DNA from: Sulfitobacter undariae
Lineage (GTDB): Bacteria; Pseudomonadota; Alphaproteobacteria; Rhodobacterales; Rhodobacteraceae
NCBI RefSeq assembly: GCF_014196805.1
Contig: NZ_JACIEI010000011.1
Location: 39,774 to 103,773 of the forward strand
DNA length: 64,000 nt
Direction: 5' to 3'
Under the pieces are notes generated by a model. That model was not told the origin of the DNA. It did no database searches and saw only the letters and a list, made by a program, of their open reading frames with translations. The translations under genes were made by a program, and so were the position numbers. Shown piece by piece: positions 28,325 to 37,625 of the stretch; position 1 is the stretch's first letter; each line of letters starts with the position of its first letter.

Positions 28325-29302
28325 ATGAAGAAGATTCTCTCGACCCTCGCTATTGCAGCGACGATGACCGCTGGTGCAGCCGCTGCCGACAGCGGCTATC
28401 CTGACCGTGCGATTACACTGGTTGTGCCTTACGGTCCGGGTGGTGCATCTGACCTTGCTGGCCGTGCCTTGGCTGAATCGGCAAAGCCGTTTCTGGGCCA
28501 GCCAGTGACAGTGATCAACAAACCGGGTGCAGGCGGCATGAACGGCGCACGTTCGGTTGTTGAATCCGATGCGGATGGCTACACGGTGCTGCTCGCACGT
28601 GTGGGCATGGCGTTGACGCCTGCTGTGAACCCGCAAGCAACCGTAGATTGGGATGCCTATACGTTCCTGTCCGCGCTTGAGGCCACACCAATGATCCTCG
28701 CGGTAAAGGGCGATGCGCCTTACAATACCGTTGAGGAACTGCTGACAGCGATCAAAGACAGCAACGGCGCGATGTCTTATGCGGCGTCTGGCGCGACCGC
28801 GATTGACGGTTTCTCTACACAGGCTTTGTTGTCAGATGCGGGCCTTGACCCCCTCACAGCAGCAACGCTGGTGCCCTACAAAGGTGGCGGCGCATTGGCG
28901 ACGGCACTGTTGGGTGGTCACGTTGACTTCCTTGCTGTTTCCGCTGGTTCCTTGCTGCCGCATGTTGAAAGCGGTGACATGAAAGCATTGATGGTTTACG
29001 CGCCCGCACGCATGTCAAAACTGCCCGACGTCCCAACAGCAGCCGAGCTTGACTATGAGCAAGCCGGTCAAGTGACAGGCTGGAGCGCGCTTTATGCTCC
29101 TAAAGATCTGCCCGCAGATGTACTGGCGAAATGGCAGGATGTTTTGGGTCAGGTTGCGACGGATGAGACATGGCTGACACTGGCTGACCGCCGAGGCTCT
29201 ATCTCTACTGTCGGAACTGTCGACATGTCTGCTTATGCCCAAGAACAGTATGAATTGTTCAATGGCTTGGCGAAGAAATTCGGCTACCTCCCTGCTGAAT
29301 AA
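28325..29302 (+). CDS. tctC: Tripartite tricarboxylate transporter binding protein (TctC family)
   Basis: A 325-residue periplasmic binding protein. The signal peptide MKKILSTLAIAATMTAGAAA is followed by the family opening YPDRAITLVVPYGPGGASDL and NKPGAGGMNGARSV. TctC proteins capture carboxylates for the TctAB permease. The start at 28325 has GAGG upstream. It is the first gene of tctCBA-argE, and a hairpin after the stop probably raises its level relative to the membrane subunits. Confidence 0.92.
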   Translation: MKKILSTLAIAATMTAGAAAADSGYPDRAITLVVPYGPGGASDLAGRALAESAKPFLGQPVTVINKPGAGGMNGARSVVESDADGYTVLLARVGMALTPAVNPQATVDWDAYTFLSALEATPMILAVKGDAPYNTVEELLTAIKDSNGAMSYAASGATAIDGFSTQALLSDAGLDPLTAATLVPYKGGGALATALLGGHVDFLAVSAGSLLPHVESGDMKALMVYAPARMSKLPDVPTAAELDYEQAGQVTGWSALYAPKDLPADVLAKWQDVLGQVATDETWLTLADRRGSISTVGTVDMSAYAQEQYELFNGLAKKFGYLPAE

Positions 29303-29321
29303 AGATTTGTTGTAAAAACGG

Positions 29322-29355
29322 GGCCGCGACCGCTTGAGGTCGCGGCCTTTATTTT
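29322..29355 (+). terminator. Intercistronic hairpin after tctC
   Basis: A perfect 10-bp stem (GGCCGCGACC with GGTCGCGGCC, 6-nt loop) followed by TTTATTTT. It probably terminates part of the transcripts or protects the tctC mRNA 3' end. Confidence 0.8.
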
Positions 29356-29368
29356 GGGGACACCAGAG

Positions 29369-29878
29369 ATGAACTTTAATATAAATCGTGGCCCGCTGTT
29401 GCGCGGAGTGGCTATTGTCGTGTTTTTCGCCTTTGTTGCTCTTGTCCTCATACCAGCCTACGTACCACGCCCGGCGTTTATTCCCGGATTTGCACCGCCG
29501 CCTGATATGTGGCCCCGCACCGTTTCGATCACCGGCATTGTGCTTGGGCTGGTCGTGATTGTGGGCGCGTTGACAGGGCGTGTGGCCCCGCAAGACCCCA
29601 TTGATACAGACGGCGGCTCGTCAAAAACGCATTTGATGCGCTTTGCTGCTGTGGTGCTGTGCTTTGCGGGATTTATTGTGCTGGTGCCCTACATCGGTTT
29701 CTTGCTGTCGACGGCACTGCTGACGGGCGCAGCGATCTATCTGGCCGGCGAACGCCGCCACTGGATTTTGGCGCTGGCCATTTCATTATTGGGCCCTGTG
29801 TTGCTCATTAGCTTTTTCTCATCCGTGCTCGGAACGCAGTTTCCTATGGGCGCTTTGACCAAACCCTTTGGCTTCTGA
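29369..29878 (+). CDS. tctB: Tripartite tricarboxylate transporter small membrane subunit (TctB family)
   Basis: A 169-residue protein with four hydrophobic segments (about residues 12-32, 55-75, 92-118 and 124-150) and the typical short periplasmic RPAFIPGFAPPPDMWPR loop. The start at 29369 (MNFNINRG) has GGGGACA upstream. It associates with TctA and works with TctC. Confidence 0.86.
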   Translation: MNFNINRGPLLRGVAIVVFFAFVALVLIPAYVPRPAFIPGFAPPPDMWPRTVSITGIVLGLVVIVGALTGRVAPQDPIDTDGGSSKTHLMRFAAVVLCFAGFIVLVPYIGFLLSTALLTGAAIYLAGERRHWILALAISLLGPVLLISFFSSVLGTQFPMGALTKPFGF

Positions 29879-29887
29879 TCGGAGCTC

Positions 29888-31372
29888 ATGATGTTGACTG
29901 AAATTCTCTCTGCCTTTCAGGCTGTTGCCACATGGCAAAACCTACTTATCATGACTGCCGGCATATGGGGCGGCGTGATTGTGGGCGCGATCCCCGGTAT
30001 GACGGGGACAATGGCGGTGACGCTGGCGCTGCCCTTTACCTTCTACATGGCACCAGTGCCTTCCATCTTGCTGCTGGTCGCTTTGTACAAAGGCTCGACC
30101 TACGGCGGGTCGGTTTCTGCGATCTTGATCAAGACACCGGGCACCGCGTCTGCGGCTTGTACAGCACTGGACGGGTATCCGCTGGCGCAGCAGGGTAAGG
30201 CAGGCAAAGCGCTTAACATGGCGCTTTATTCCTCGGTGACGGGCGATTTCATCTCAAACCTGTCGCTGATTTTTCTGGCGGCGCCGTTGGCTATTCTGGC
30301 GCTGCGTGTCGGGCCGCCTGAATATTTCATGCTGATGCTTTTTGCACTTTCTACCGTTGCCGGTGTGTCGGGGAATTCTTTGTTGTTGGGCGTGGTATCT
30401 GCCTCTTTAGGTCTACTGCTCGCCACTGCGGGAGAGGACCTTTACGGCTCGTTCCGCTTTGCATTTACCGATGACATGCAGGCGGGCCTGTCGGTCGCAC
30501 CTGTGTTGATCGGCCTCTTTGCGCTTCCTGAATTGATCAAGCTAATCGTCTTTCGGGCGGCAAACCGTGACGTGGCCGCAAAGCTGGGGGACCAGCAGGT
30601 CACCCGTGCAGAGTTTATGGGCTCGCTCAAATCCATTTTGCGCGGCTCGGGCATCGGTGTCATCATGGGAGCCATCCCCGGTATCGGACCATCGGCGGCG
30701 GCTTTCTTTTCCTACGGCGAAGCGCAACGCAGCTCGAAAAACGGCGAGAATTTTGGTAAGGGTGAGCTGGAAGGCATCGCAGCGTCGGAATCCGCCAACA
30801 ACGGCGCTTGCGGGGCCACGATGATCCCGCTTTTGGCGCTAGGTGTACCGGGTGACGTGATCACCGGTGTCATGCTGGGGGCCTTTATGATCCAAGGGCT
30901 GACCCCTGGGCCGCTGTTGTTCCAGACCAATATTCACGAAGTGTACATGCTGTTTATCGGCATGCTGATGTCTTCTGTGTTGCTGTTCGGGGCAGGTAAA
31001 ATGACAATGCGGATGTTCTCTTATGTCTCGCATATTCCGCAGACCCTTCTGACGCCAGTTGTTTTGCTTCTGTGTCTGTTCGGAATTTATTCCATCTCGT
31101 CCAGCATGTTTGATGTGACCATCTTGTTGATCATGGGGGTTGTCGGATTTTTGATGTTCCTGATGAACATCCCTGCGGCACCTTTCCTCATCGCCTTTAT
31201 CCTAGGCCCGATGATCGAGGAAAACCTGCGCCGCGCGTTGGCGATCTCACGCGGGGATCCGATGGTCTTGTTGTCTTCGCCGATCACATGGATTTTTGCT
31301 GTGTTGATCGTGTTTGTTGTCGGGTTGACCATTCGACGCGAAATTTCCAAATCCAAAACCAGAAAGGCCTAA
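29888..31372 (+). CDS. tctA: Tripartite tricarboxylate transporter large permease (TctA family)
   Basis: A 494-residue permease with about twelve membrane segments. The two repeated TctA signatures are visible: GGVIVGAIPGMTGTMAVTLA near residues 28-47 and GVIMGAIPGIGPSAAAFFSY near 255-274. KTPGTASAACTALDGYPLAQ is the conserved substrate-proximal segment. It follows tctB by 9 nt. The downstream deacetylase gene starts 4 nt after its stop. Confidence 0.94.
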   Translation: MMLTEILSAFQAVATWQNLLIMTAGIWGGVIVGAIPGMTGTMAVTLALPFTFYMAPVPSILLLVALYKGSTYGGSVSAILIKTPGTASAACTALDGYPLAQQGKAGKALNMALYSSVTGDFISNLSLIFLAAPLAILALRVGPPEYFMLMLFALSTVAGVSGNSLLLGVVSASLGLLLATAGEDLYGSFRFAFTDDMQAGLSVAPVLIGLFALPELIKLIVFRAANRDVAAKLGDQQVTRAEFMGSLKSILRGSGIGVIMGAIPGIGPSAAAFFSYGEAQRSSKNGENFGKGELEGIAASESANNGACGATMIPLLALGVPGDVITGVMLGAFMIQGLTPGPLLFQTNIHEVYMLFIGMLMSSVLLFGAGKMTMRMFSYVSHIPQTLLTPVVLLLCLFGIYSISSSMFDVTILLIMGVVGFLMFLMNIPAAPFLIAFILGPMIEENLRRALAISRGDPMVLLSSPITWIFAVLIVFVVGLTIRREISKSKTRKA

Positions 31373-31376
31373 TCAA

Positions 31377-32570
31377 ATGAGCCTCCCCCTCAAAGCCACC
31401 GATAGCCACCCTGCATTGGAGAACACCAAAGCGCATCTGCGGGCGCTGATTGGTTTTGACACTGTGTCCAAAAATGCCAACCTTGGGCTTATTGATCATA
31501 TGGCCGCGCATTTTGAGGCGCTGGGGGGCGAGGTGGTGATTTTGCCTGACGAGACAGGGCAAAAGGCCAACCTTGTTGCGCGGTTTGGGCCAGCGGATGT
31601 GGCGGGTGTGGTTCTCTCAGGGCATACAGATGTCGTGCCCGCTGAGGAAGGCACGTGGATCACGCCGCCTTTCAATATGGATGAGCGCGAGGGCCGTCTG
31701 TACGGGCGTGGCACCTGCGATATGAAAGGGTTCGGTGCCTGTGTGATGACAGCAGCTGAGCAGTTCTCAAAGATGGAGCTGAAGCGCCCCCTGTGGCTGT
31801 GTTTCTCGCATGACGAAGAAGTTGGTTGTCTGGGTGCACCTGCGATTGCGGCGTTTCTGGCTGCGCAAGACGTGCCGCCGGAACTGGCGATCATAGGTGA
31901 GCCGTCAAACATGCGGTTGATCACGGGGCAAAAGGGCAAGATTGCGATGCGGGTCCATGTCAAAGGGACGTCGGGCCATTCCTCCTTTGCGCCATCGCAC
32001 GTCAATGCCATTGAGTACGCATCGCGTATCATCGGTAAGATTGCAGAGCGCGCAACGCGTTACGGCATCGAAGGCCCGTTGGATGAAGATTTCAGCGTGC
32101 CACAAGCAACAATGTTGACCACGATGATCACAGGCGGTGTCGCAACCAATGTGACGCCAGAAGCCTGCCAGTTTACGTTTGAGCTTCGTTCAATCAGCGG
32201 CATGGACCCCGAGGCAGATATGGCAGCGCTTATCAGCGACATTGATGCCGAGATTTCCGCCGAGATGGCAGAACGGGCCGAGGGCTGCGGCGTCGAATGG
32301 GAACGCATTTTCGCATATCCCCCCATGGGCGAAGCACGCGAAAGCGCTGGATACGCGCGTTATGCTGACCTCATGCCCGAGTGGGGTGGGAAAGTGTCTT
32401 ATGGGTCAGAAGGGGGCGTGTTTGAAATCACGGGTAAAATCCCTTCGGTCATTATCGGGCCCGGATCTATTGACCAAGCACATAAAGCCAATGAATTCGT
32501 TGAATTGACACAGCTTTCGGAGTGTCTGAATTTTCTGGAAAACTTGTCGGACGCTATGACACGGGGCTAA
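31377..32570 (+). CDS. argE: Acetylornithine deacetylase (ArgE-type M20 peptidase)
   Basis: A 397-residue di-zinc M20 amidohydrolase. Metal and catalytic motifs: SGHTDVVPAEEGTW (about residues 81-94), GRGTCDMKGFGA (about 111-122), and the Glu pair in SHDEEVGCLGA (about 147-157). It removes acyl groups from N-acyl amino acids, and ArgE uses N-acetylornithine. Four nucleotides separate it from tctA, so the operon may import and hydrolyse an N-acylated amino acid or similar compound rather than serve arginine synthesis. That is inference. Confidence 0.86.
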   Translation: MSLPLKATDSHPALENTKAHLRALIGFDTVSKNANLGLIDHMAAHFEALGGEVVILPDETGQKANLVARFGPADVAGVVLSGHTDVVPAEEGTWITPPFNMDEREGRLYGRGTCDMKGFGACVMTAAEQFSKMELKRPLWLCFSHDEEVGCLGAPAIAAFLAAQDVPPELAIIGEPSNMRLITGQKGKIAMRVHVKGTSGHSSFAPSHVNAIEYASRIIGKIAERATRYGIEGPLDEDFSVPQATMLTTMITGGVATNVTPEACQFTFELRSISGMDPEADMAALISDIDAEISAEMAERAEGCGVEWERIFAYPPMGEARESAGYARYADLMPEWGGKVSYGSEGGVFEITGKIPSVIIGPGSIDQAHKANEFVELTQLSECLNFLENLSDAMTRG

Positions 32571-32717
32571 CGGGCCGACCTTTTGTGAAAGGTCAGATGC
32601 GTCTGGGCTTTGCATTATGTAACTGACCTAACTGTCCCTTGTATTGTAGAGGGGCAGTTGAGGTTGTTCAAAATGGGTCGTTTTTGGGAGCCCTCTTTGA
32701 TTCAAAAAACGGCAAGG

Positions 32718-33197
32718 TTACAGCGTCTTTTCGAGGTTTAGATTGCCCTTTCTCGTAGCCTGATAGCCGCATTTCTCATAGAAATTCTTAGCTGTTTCGG
32801 TGCTTTCCAGAAAACACTGATGAACATGCTGGCTGCGGGCAAACTCTTCTAAGGCGTTGAGAATTGACTTGCTCACGCCGGAAAAGCGTGCGTCAGGTCG
32901 CACATAATTAAGCAGGATTTCCCCGCATTGGTCCACCATTCCAACACCAACAATTTCGTCTGCAATCTCAGCGACATAAACTGCAGCATCTTCTCTGTTG
33001 ACCCATGATTTCCACGCCAATTCGGTCTTGTTCGCAATCCAGCCTGCTATTTCTCGTTCGTCATCATTGTGATCGGGGCTGCATAGCTCTGAGATCGAAG
33101 CGCGCAATACTTTGATGGCTGATACAGCATCAGATTCATCTCCACTCCGAACCAAAAAATTCAAATGCCCGACTCCTTCAAATTCCTTGAGAACCAT
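32718..33197 (-). CDS. GNAT family N-acetyltransferase
   Basis: A 159-residue protein with a GNAT fold. Beta-strand AAVYVAEIADEIVGVGMVDQ (about residues 73-92) is followed by EILLNYVRPDARFSGVSKSI in place of the R/Q-x-x-G-x-G/A acetyl-CoA loop, then the C-terminal FYEKCGYQ characteristic of the family. The loop is degenerate, so substrate and activity are unclear. It is isolated between argE and an acyl-CoA synthetase gene on the other strand. Confidence 0.78.
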   Translation of the reverse strand: MVLKEFEGVGHLNFLVRSGDESDAVSAIKVLRASISELCSPDHNDDEREIAGWIANKTELAWKSWVNREDAAVYVAEIADEIVGVGMVDQCGEILLNYVRPDARFSGVSKSILNALEEFARSQHVHQCFLESTETAKNFYEKCGYQATRKGNLNLEKTL

Positions 33198-33579
33198 AAC
33201 AAATGGGAGTGGCTGGGCAACGGAGACTTGGTCGCACAGCCATCATTTGCCGAGCGTTCCAGAAACCCTCCTTTTGGGCACAAGCAAAAGCGGCCCCGTT
33301 TAACACCACCAAAAACCCCGTTCACAACCTAAGTAGTTGTTGAAGGTTTTTGGCGTAAGTGGAGAAGCCGTGTTGAGCGATGGGGGGCTGATATGTTCGG
33401 AGTTACCTCTCCTAAATTCTAAAATATGTGAGGTCATGTCATAGGGTGCTGGCATTCGCATGGTATGGCGTTGCCGTTTTTCCTATAATTCGCAGTTATT
33501 TAGTGGTGATCCTCATGTTTGGCAGTTGAAGTTTTTTTAACTTCGAGCAATGAATGGCGCGAACTATGGGAGAGTTTAA
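33198..33579. other. Intergenic region with a long imperfect hairpin
   Basis: No gene seen. At 33309-33353 the arms CCAAAAACC and GGTTTTTGG enclose a second paired pair TTCACAAC and GTTGTTGAA. There is no T-tract after it. The region presumably also contains the promoter of the acyl-CoA synthetase gene. Confidence 0.5.
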
Positions 33580-35184
33580 ATGCCAGAATGGTCCAGTGCG
33601 ATTGTTGATCGTATCCAGATGGAAACCCACTTTGACGGGAGAGAGTTGAAGTGTTTTACGGATCGGCCTGCCGATCTTAACGCGATGTTTGCAGCGGCTG
33701 TTGCACGCGCGCCAGATGATGAAGCGGTGGTGAGTGGTGAGACACGTTTTACCTACACAAGCTTTGATCACGTCGTGGGGCGCATTGCTGCGGGTCTGAA
33801 GGCGAATGGCATCGTAAAGGGCGACCGTGTTGCGCTATTGATCAGCAACCGGTGGGAATTTACCGCAGTGATGATGGGCTGCCTGCGCCTTGGCGCAATT
33901 GCTGTGCCGATCAACATCCGCGAATCTGCGCCCGAGCTTGAGTTCATTTTGCAGCAATGCGGCGCGCGGATCGTTGTGCATGGGATGGATGTGGCGGATC
34001 GCCTGCCAGAACGCAGGGCTCTGCCTGCGCTAGAGCACATTTACTGCGTTGGCGGGGATGTTGATGGGTCACAGCCGTTTTCAGATTTGATGGCTGACGC
34101 TCCGTTCACTGGCGTTGTTGAGGTGGACGAAGAGGACGTCGCCGTTATCCTCTATACTTCGGGAACCACGGGCCAACCCAAAGGGGCAACGCTTACCCAT
34201 TTTAATATCGTGCACTCGACACTTCACTTTGAGGCGGCGATGGAGTTGGGGGCGAATGAGCGGTCTTTGCTTTGTGTTCCTGCCAGCCATGTTACGGGTC
34301 TGATTGCAACGGTGTTCACCTCTATCCACACGGCGGGCTGTGCCGTCATGATGGAAACATTCGCAGCGCATGAATTTCTGACACTTGTGGCAGATGAGAA
34401 GGTGACGCTGACCTTGATGGTTCCCGCGATGTACAACCTGTTTTTGCTGCGTTGCAATCTGGCTGATTACGATCTGGCTGCATGGCGGATTGGGGGGTAT
34501 GGCGGGGCGCCCATGGCGCAATCTACAATTGCGGAACTCTCCGAAAAACTACCGAACCTTTGCTTGATGAACGCCTATGGCGCGACGGAGTTGACCTCGG
34601 CTGTCACGATCCTGCCCATTGGGTATGGGGTCTCGCGCTCGGACAGCATCGGTGTCGCGATGCCTTGCGCCGAGATTCGACTGGTGGATGAAAAAGGCCA
34701 AGACGTACCTGAGGGCGAGCACGGAGAACTGTGGATCAAAAGCCCGATGACCGTCCCTGGATATTGGAATAACCCTGAGCGCACGCAAGGCGAATTCCAA
34801 GACGGCTATTGGAAAAGCGGCGATATGGGATCGCGGGACGCCGAAGGCTTTATCTGCCTGCATGACCGCCGCAAGGATATGATCATTCGGGGCGGGTATA
34901 ACATCTATAGTGTTGAGGTTGAAAATGCGCTGATGGCGCATCCTTCCGTGATTGAATGCGCGGCCATTGGCCGGCCTGATCCTGTGCTGGGAGAGAAGAT
35001 GCATGTCTTTATCCACACAACAGACACAACATTGGACCGCGATGCCATTCGTGCTTTTGCCAAGTCAAAAATGGCAGATTACAAAGCGCCGGATTTCGTG
35101 ACATTTGATCCTGAACCGCTGCCTCGCAATGCCAACGGCAAGATTGTGAAGAATACTTTGCGAGCGTCTTTGCAAGAGAGCTAG
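33580..35184 (+). CDS. AMP-dependent acyl-CoA synthetase/ligase
   Basis: A 534-residue class I adenylate-forming enzyme. Motifs in order: YTSGTTGQPKGATLTHFN (about residues 188-205), the NAYGATELTSAV adenine-binding motif (about 328-339), YWKSGDMG and DRRKDMIIRGGYNIY (hinge), and PRNANGKIVKNTLR with the catalytic lysine near the C-terminus. It activates a carboxylic acid to its CoA thioester. The substrate is unknown. The nearby TetR gene and TRAP transporter suggest it may act on the acid they import. Confidence 0.88.
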   Translation: MPEWSSAIVDRIQMETHFDGRELKCFTDRPADLNAMFAAAVARAPDDEAVVSGETRFTYTSFDHVVGRIAAGLKANGIVKGDRVALLISNRWEFTAVMMGCLRLGAIAVPINIRESAPELEFILQQCGARIVVHGMDVADRLPERRALPALEHIYCVGGDVDGSQPFSDLMADAPFTGVVEVDEEDVAVILYTSGTTGQPKGATLTHFNIVHSTLHFEAAMELGANERSLLCVPASHVTGLIATVFTSIHTAGCAVMMETFAAHEFLTLVADEKVTLTLMVPAMYNLFLLRCNLADYDLAAWRIGGYGGAPMAQSTIAELSEKLPNLCLMNAYGATELTSAVTILPIGYGVSRSDSIGVAMPCAEIRLVDEKGQDVPEGEHGELWIKSPMTVPGYWNNPERTQGEFQDGYWKSGDMGSRDAEGFICLHDRRKDMIIRGGYNIYSVEVENALMAHPSVIECAAIGRPDPVLGEKMHVFIHTTDTTLDRDAIRAFAKSKMADYKAPDFVTFDPEPLPRNANGKIVKNTLRASLQES

Positions 35185-35251
35185 GGCAGGGCGGTTTACT
35201 GGCCCCAAAGGTTAATTTGAGGTCAGTAAAGACGTGCCGAAAAACAGATGT

Positions 35252-35277
35252 CAGGCCACCCTCTATCGGGTGGCCTG
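35252..35277. terminator. Hairpin between the convergent acyl-CoA synthetase and tetR genes
   Basis: A perfect 9-bp stem CAGGCCACC with GGTGGCCTG, 8-nt loop. On the minus strand a T-rich stretch (CTGTTTTTC) follows a few bases later, so it may mainly serve the tetR gene. Confidence 0.7.
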
Positions 35278-35309
35278 TACGCCACCTTTATGTTTTGTGC
35301 TGCGGCGTT

Positions 35310-35939
35310 CTATGCCTTGATGCCGTGGATAACTGTGTCAGCAAGGTTTTGGGCGATGGCTTCGCGTTCTTCTTGGCTTTGATCCGGGCGGATGCGGTAC
35401 CAGTCACCCAACCCGTTGAGCGCACCCAGCAGGGCGCGGGTGGCCATCGCAACATCCGGTACGTTTAGCGTGCCTTCTTCGATGCCTGTGCGGATGACAT
35501 CACGGAACAGGTTTTCATATTGATTGCGCGCGTCAATCAGCTTGCCCATGATCTCGCGTTCTTCTGTGGTGCTCGAACCCAGCAAATAGATGTCCACGCT
35601 TAGGCGTACACTGCGTTGGAACGGGAAAGTATCCATAATGACGTTGGCATGTGCCACTGCCATCTCCAACAGCTTTTGGTCCGCAGGAATATCTCTGGCA
35701 ATCAATGGATTGATTGTATTCGATAAAGACTGCATCGCTTGATTGTGCACTTCGATAAGAATTGCATTTTTAGACCGGAAATGATGGTAAACCCGACCCT
35801 TGGTTGAGCCAAGCAGGCTTGCAACGTCATCAATCGTTGCTTTTTCTGGCCCCTTCGCCATGAAACACTGTGCCGCAGCATCAATGATCTGCTGCACGCT
35901 GTCTGTCTTGCCTTCTGGCAATGTCCCTAGATCGCTCAT
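35310..35939 (-). CDS. TetR family transcriptional regulator
   Basis: A 209-residue protein. The N-terminal helix-turn-helix is clear: IIDAAAQCFMAKGPEKATID, then ASLLGSTKGRVYHHFRSKNA, with the Y-H-H-F recognition helix. The C-terminal ligand domain follows. The start at 35939 (MSDLGTL) is preceded by GGGAGGGG; an in-frame ATG lies 12 nt further up. It is divergent from the TRAP locus and convergent with the acyl-CoA synthetase gene, so control of both is plausible. Confidence 0.9.
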   Translation of the reverse strand: MSDLGTLPEGKTDSVQQIIDAAAQCFMAKGPEKATIDDVASLLGSTKGRVYHHFRSKNAILIEVHNQAMQSLSNTINPLIARDIPADQKLLEMAVAHANVIMDTFPFQRSVRLSVDIYLLGSSTTEEREIMGKLIDARNQYENLFRDVIRTGIEEGTLNVPDVAMATRALLGALNGLGDWYRIRPDQSQEEREAIAQNLADTVIHGIKA

Positions 35940-36289
35940 CGCCCCTCCCATATAACGTTGACGGCTTGGCCGCCTTATTCATTAGAACTAGACGGCGTTT
36001 TGTTTCCTGCTTCCTCCCGAAACAGAATGCCGTGTGTGATCAAAACTATGACCCAACGTTACAGGGCATACACGAAATTCGCGCTAGTAACTCTATTAAT
36101 TCGAGTTGACACTTCGGGCGGCATGTAAGTTAACATACTCTGGAGAATGTTTCCCGCTTTAAGTGATTTGACAGGGTACATGTGGCGACTCGGGAGTGTG
36201 GGTCGTGGTGGGAGACAGAGGACAAAAAAATTGGTCTGGCAGCCGTCGATTTATATCGCACGGCGCTGGATTTTGCTTGGAGGAGCATC
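35940..36289. promoter_or_regulatory. Divergent control region of tetR and the TRAP locus
   Basis: No gene seen. Two dyads are candidate operators: AACTC-N9-GAGTT at 36089-36107 and the near-palindrome GTAAGTTAACATAC at 36125-36138. Either could bind the divergent TetR regulator. Confidence 0.4.
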
Positions 36290-37444
36290 ATGAGAAATTC
36301 TGGAATCAACCTAACCCTAGCGGCAACGCTTGTCGCAACTGCAATTGCTGGACAGGCCGCTGCCAAAGAACGGCTTAACTTTGCTTACGGCTATCCGAAC
36401 AACTCGGCCATCGGCCTTGCTGTCGATGATTATGCCGCTGCGGTAGAAGAGCGTTCAGGTGGCAATATCACCAGCACGGGTTTCCCCATGTCGTTGCTGA
36501 GCCTTTCCGAGACCAGTGCAGGCGTGCGCGATGGTCTGGCGGATGTGGGCTTTGTTCTGACACCTTATTTTGCGGCGGAATACCCGACCAACCTGTTCCT
36601 GCATGAATTGAACCTGTTGATCAATTTGATTGAAAAGCCAACTGGTAAAGAGCCATTGGCCTATACTGGCGCGATGCTGGAATACACGTTGAACGACTGC
36701 CCCGAGTGCTTGGAAGAATTCAAGGCGCAGAACCAAGTCTATACAGGTGGCGGTGTGACCCCGCTTTATAACCTGCTGTGCAAAGACGTGAAGGTGACAT
36801 CGGTAGAAGACCTGAAAGGCAAACGTCTGCGTGCAGGCGGTGCTGGTTTTGTGCGCTTTGCCGAGCATTTTGGCGCCACTGGTGTGCGTCTGCCCGTCAG
36901 CGAAGTGTACGAAGCGCTTGATCAAGGTATCCTTGACTGCGCCATGCTCAGTGCGCCGGAATTGACCAACTATAACCTGCATGAAGTTGTCACAGACATC
37001 ACTCTTGGCGTGCCGGGCGGGGCCTTTGCTGGTGTTGCCAGTGCCAACGTGAACCTTGATCGCTGGAAGGGGATGGATGATGAATCCCGCGCTGCGATGT
37101 TGTGGGCAGGCAGCCACATGACGGCTGATGTGTCATGGAATTTCTATTCGGACGACACTGCTGCAATCCAACATGCCCGCGAAAATGGCATCAACATCTA
37201 TCAGCCAGAGCCAGAATTGGTGGCCGCTGTGCAAGAGTTCATGAAGCAGGATCTTGATACTGTTTCGACCCTGTTTAAGGACAATTACAATGTGGCCCGG
37301 GCCGCAGAGATCACGGCCGCTTTCCCAGCACTTTTGGAAAAATGGGGTGGCCTTGTTGCTGATGTTGAGAGCAGCGAAGAGCTGCAGGAGCTTTTCTGGA
37401 CCGAAGTTTTGTCCAAGATCGATCCAGCGACATACGCCCAGTAA
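36290..37444 (+). CDS. TRAP transporter solute-binding protein, copy 1 (DctP family)
   Basis: A 384-residue periplasmic binding protein. The signal peptide ends near GQAAA, and the mature start is KERLNFAYGYP. Diagnostic segments shared with the next three genes: SAGVRDGLADVGFVL (about residues 75-89), DCPEC with KAQNQVYT (about 136-152), LLCKD, and KGKRLRAGGAGFVRFAEHFG. The start at 36290 has GGAGGAG upstream. It most resembles copy 4. TRAP binding proteins deliver organic acids, commonly carboxylates, to DctQM using the sodium or proton gradient. The ligand is unknown. Confidence 0.9.
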   Translation: MRNSGINLTLAATLVATAIAGQAAAKERLNFAYGYPNNSAIGLAVDDYAAAVEERSGGNITSTGFPMSLLSLSETSAGVRDGLADVGFVLTPYFAAEYPTNLFLHELNLLINLIEKPTGKEPLAYTGAMLEYTLNDCPECLEEFKAQNQVYTGGGVTPLYNLLCKDVKVTSVEDLKGKRLRAGGAGFVRFAEHFGATGVRLPVSEVYEALDQGILDCAMLSAPELTNYNLHEVVTDITLGVPGGAFAGVASANVNLDRWKGMDDESRAAMLWAGSHMTADVSWNFYSDDTAAIQHARENGINIYQPEPELVAAVQEFMKQDLDTVSTLFKDNYNVARAAEITAAFPALLEKWGGLVADVESSEELQELFWTEVLSKIDPATYAQ

Positions 37445-37460
37445 TTTAGGGCGTTAAAGG

Positions 37461-37488
37461 GGCTGGAGACGGATTTCCGTTTCCAGCC
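37461..37488 (+). terminator. Intercistronic hairpin after binding protein 1
   Basis: GGCTGGA and TCCAGCC enclose a second paired segment ACGG/CCGT. A weak T-run (ATTTTTC) begins 5 nt later. Confidence 0.65.
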
Positions 37489-37625
37489 ACGCAATTTTTC
37501 TACGTGGTTAGGGGGCACCCTGATGCCAGTAGAAAACACATTAATCAATGTTCATTCGCTATTGCCAGCGGCGGAGGTCTGCTCTGAACGGCGCAAACAG
37601 CGAATGACGGCTATGGAGAAAATTA

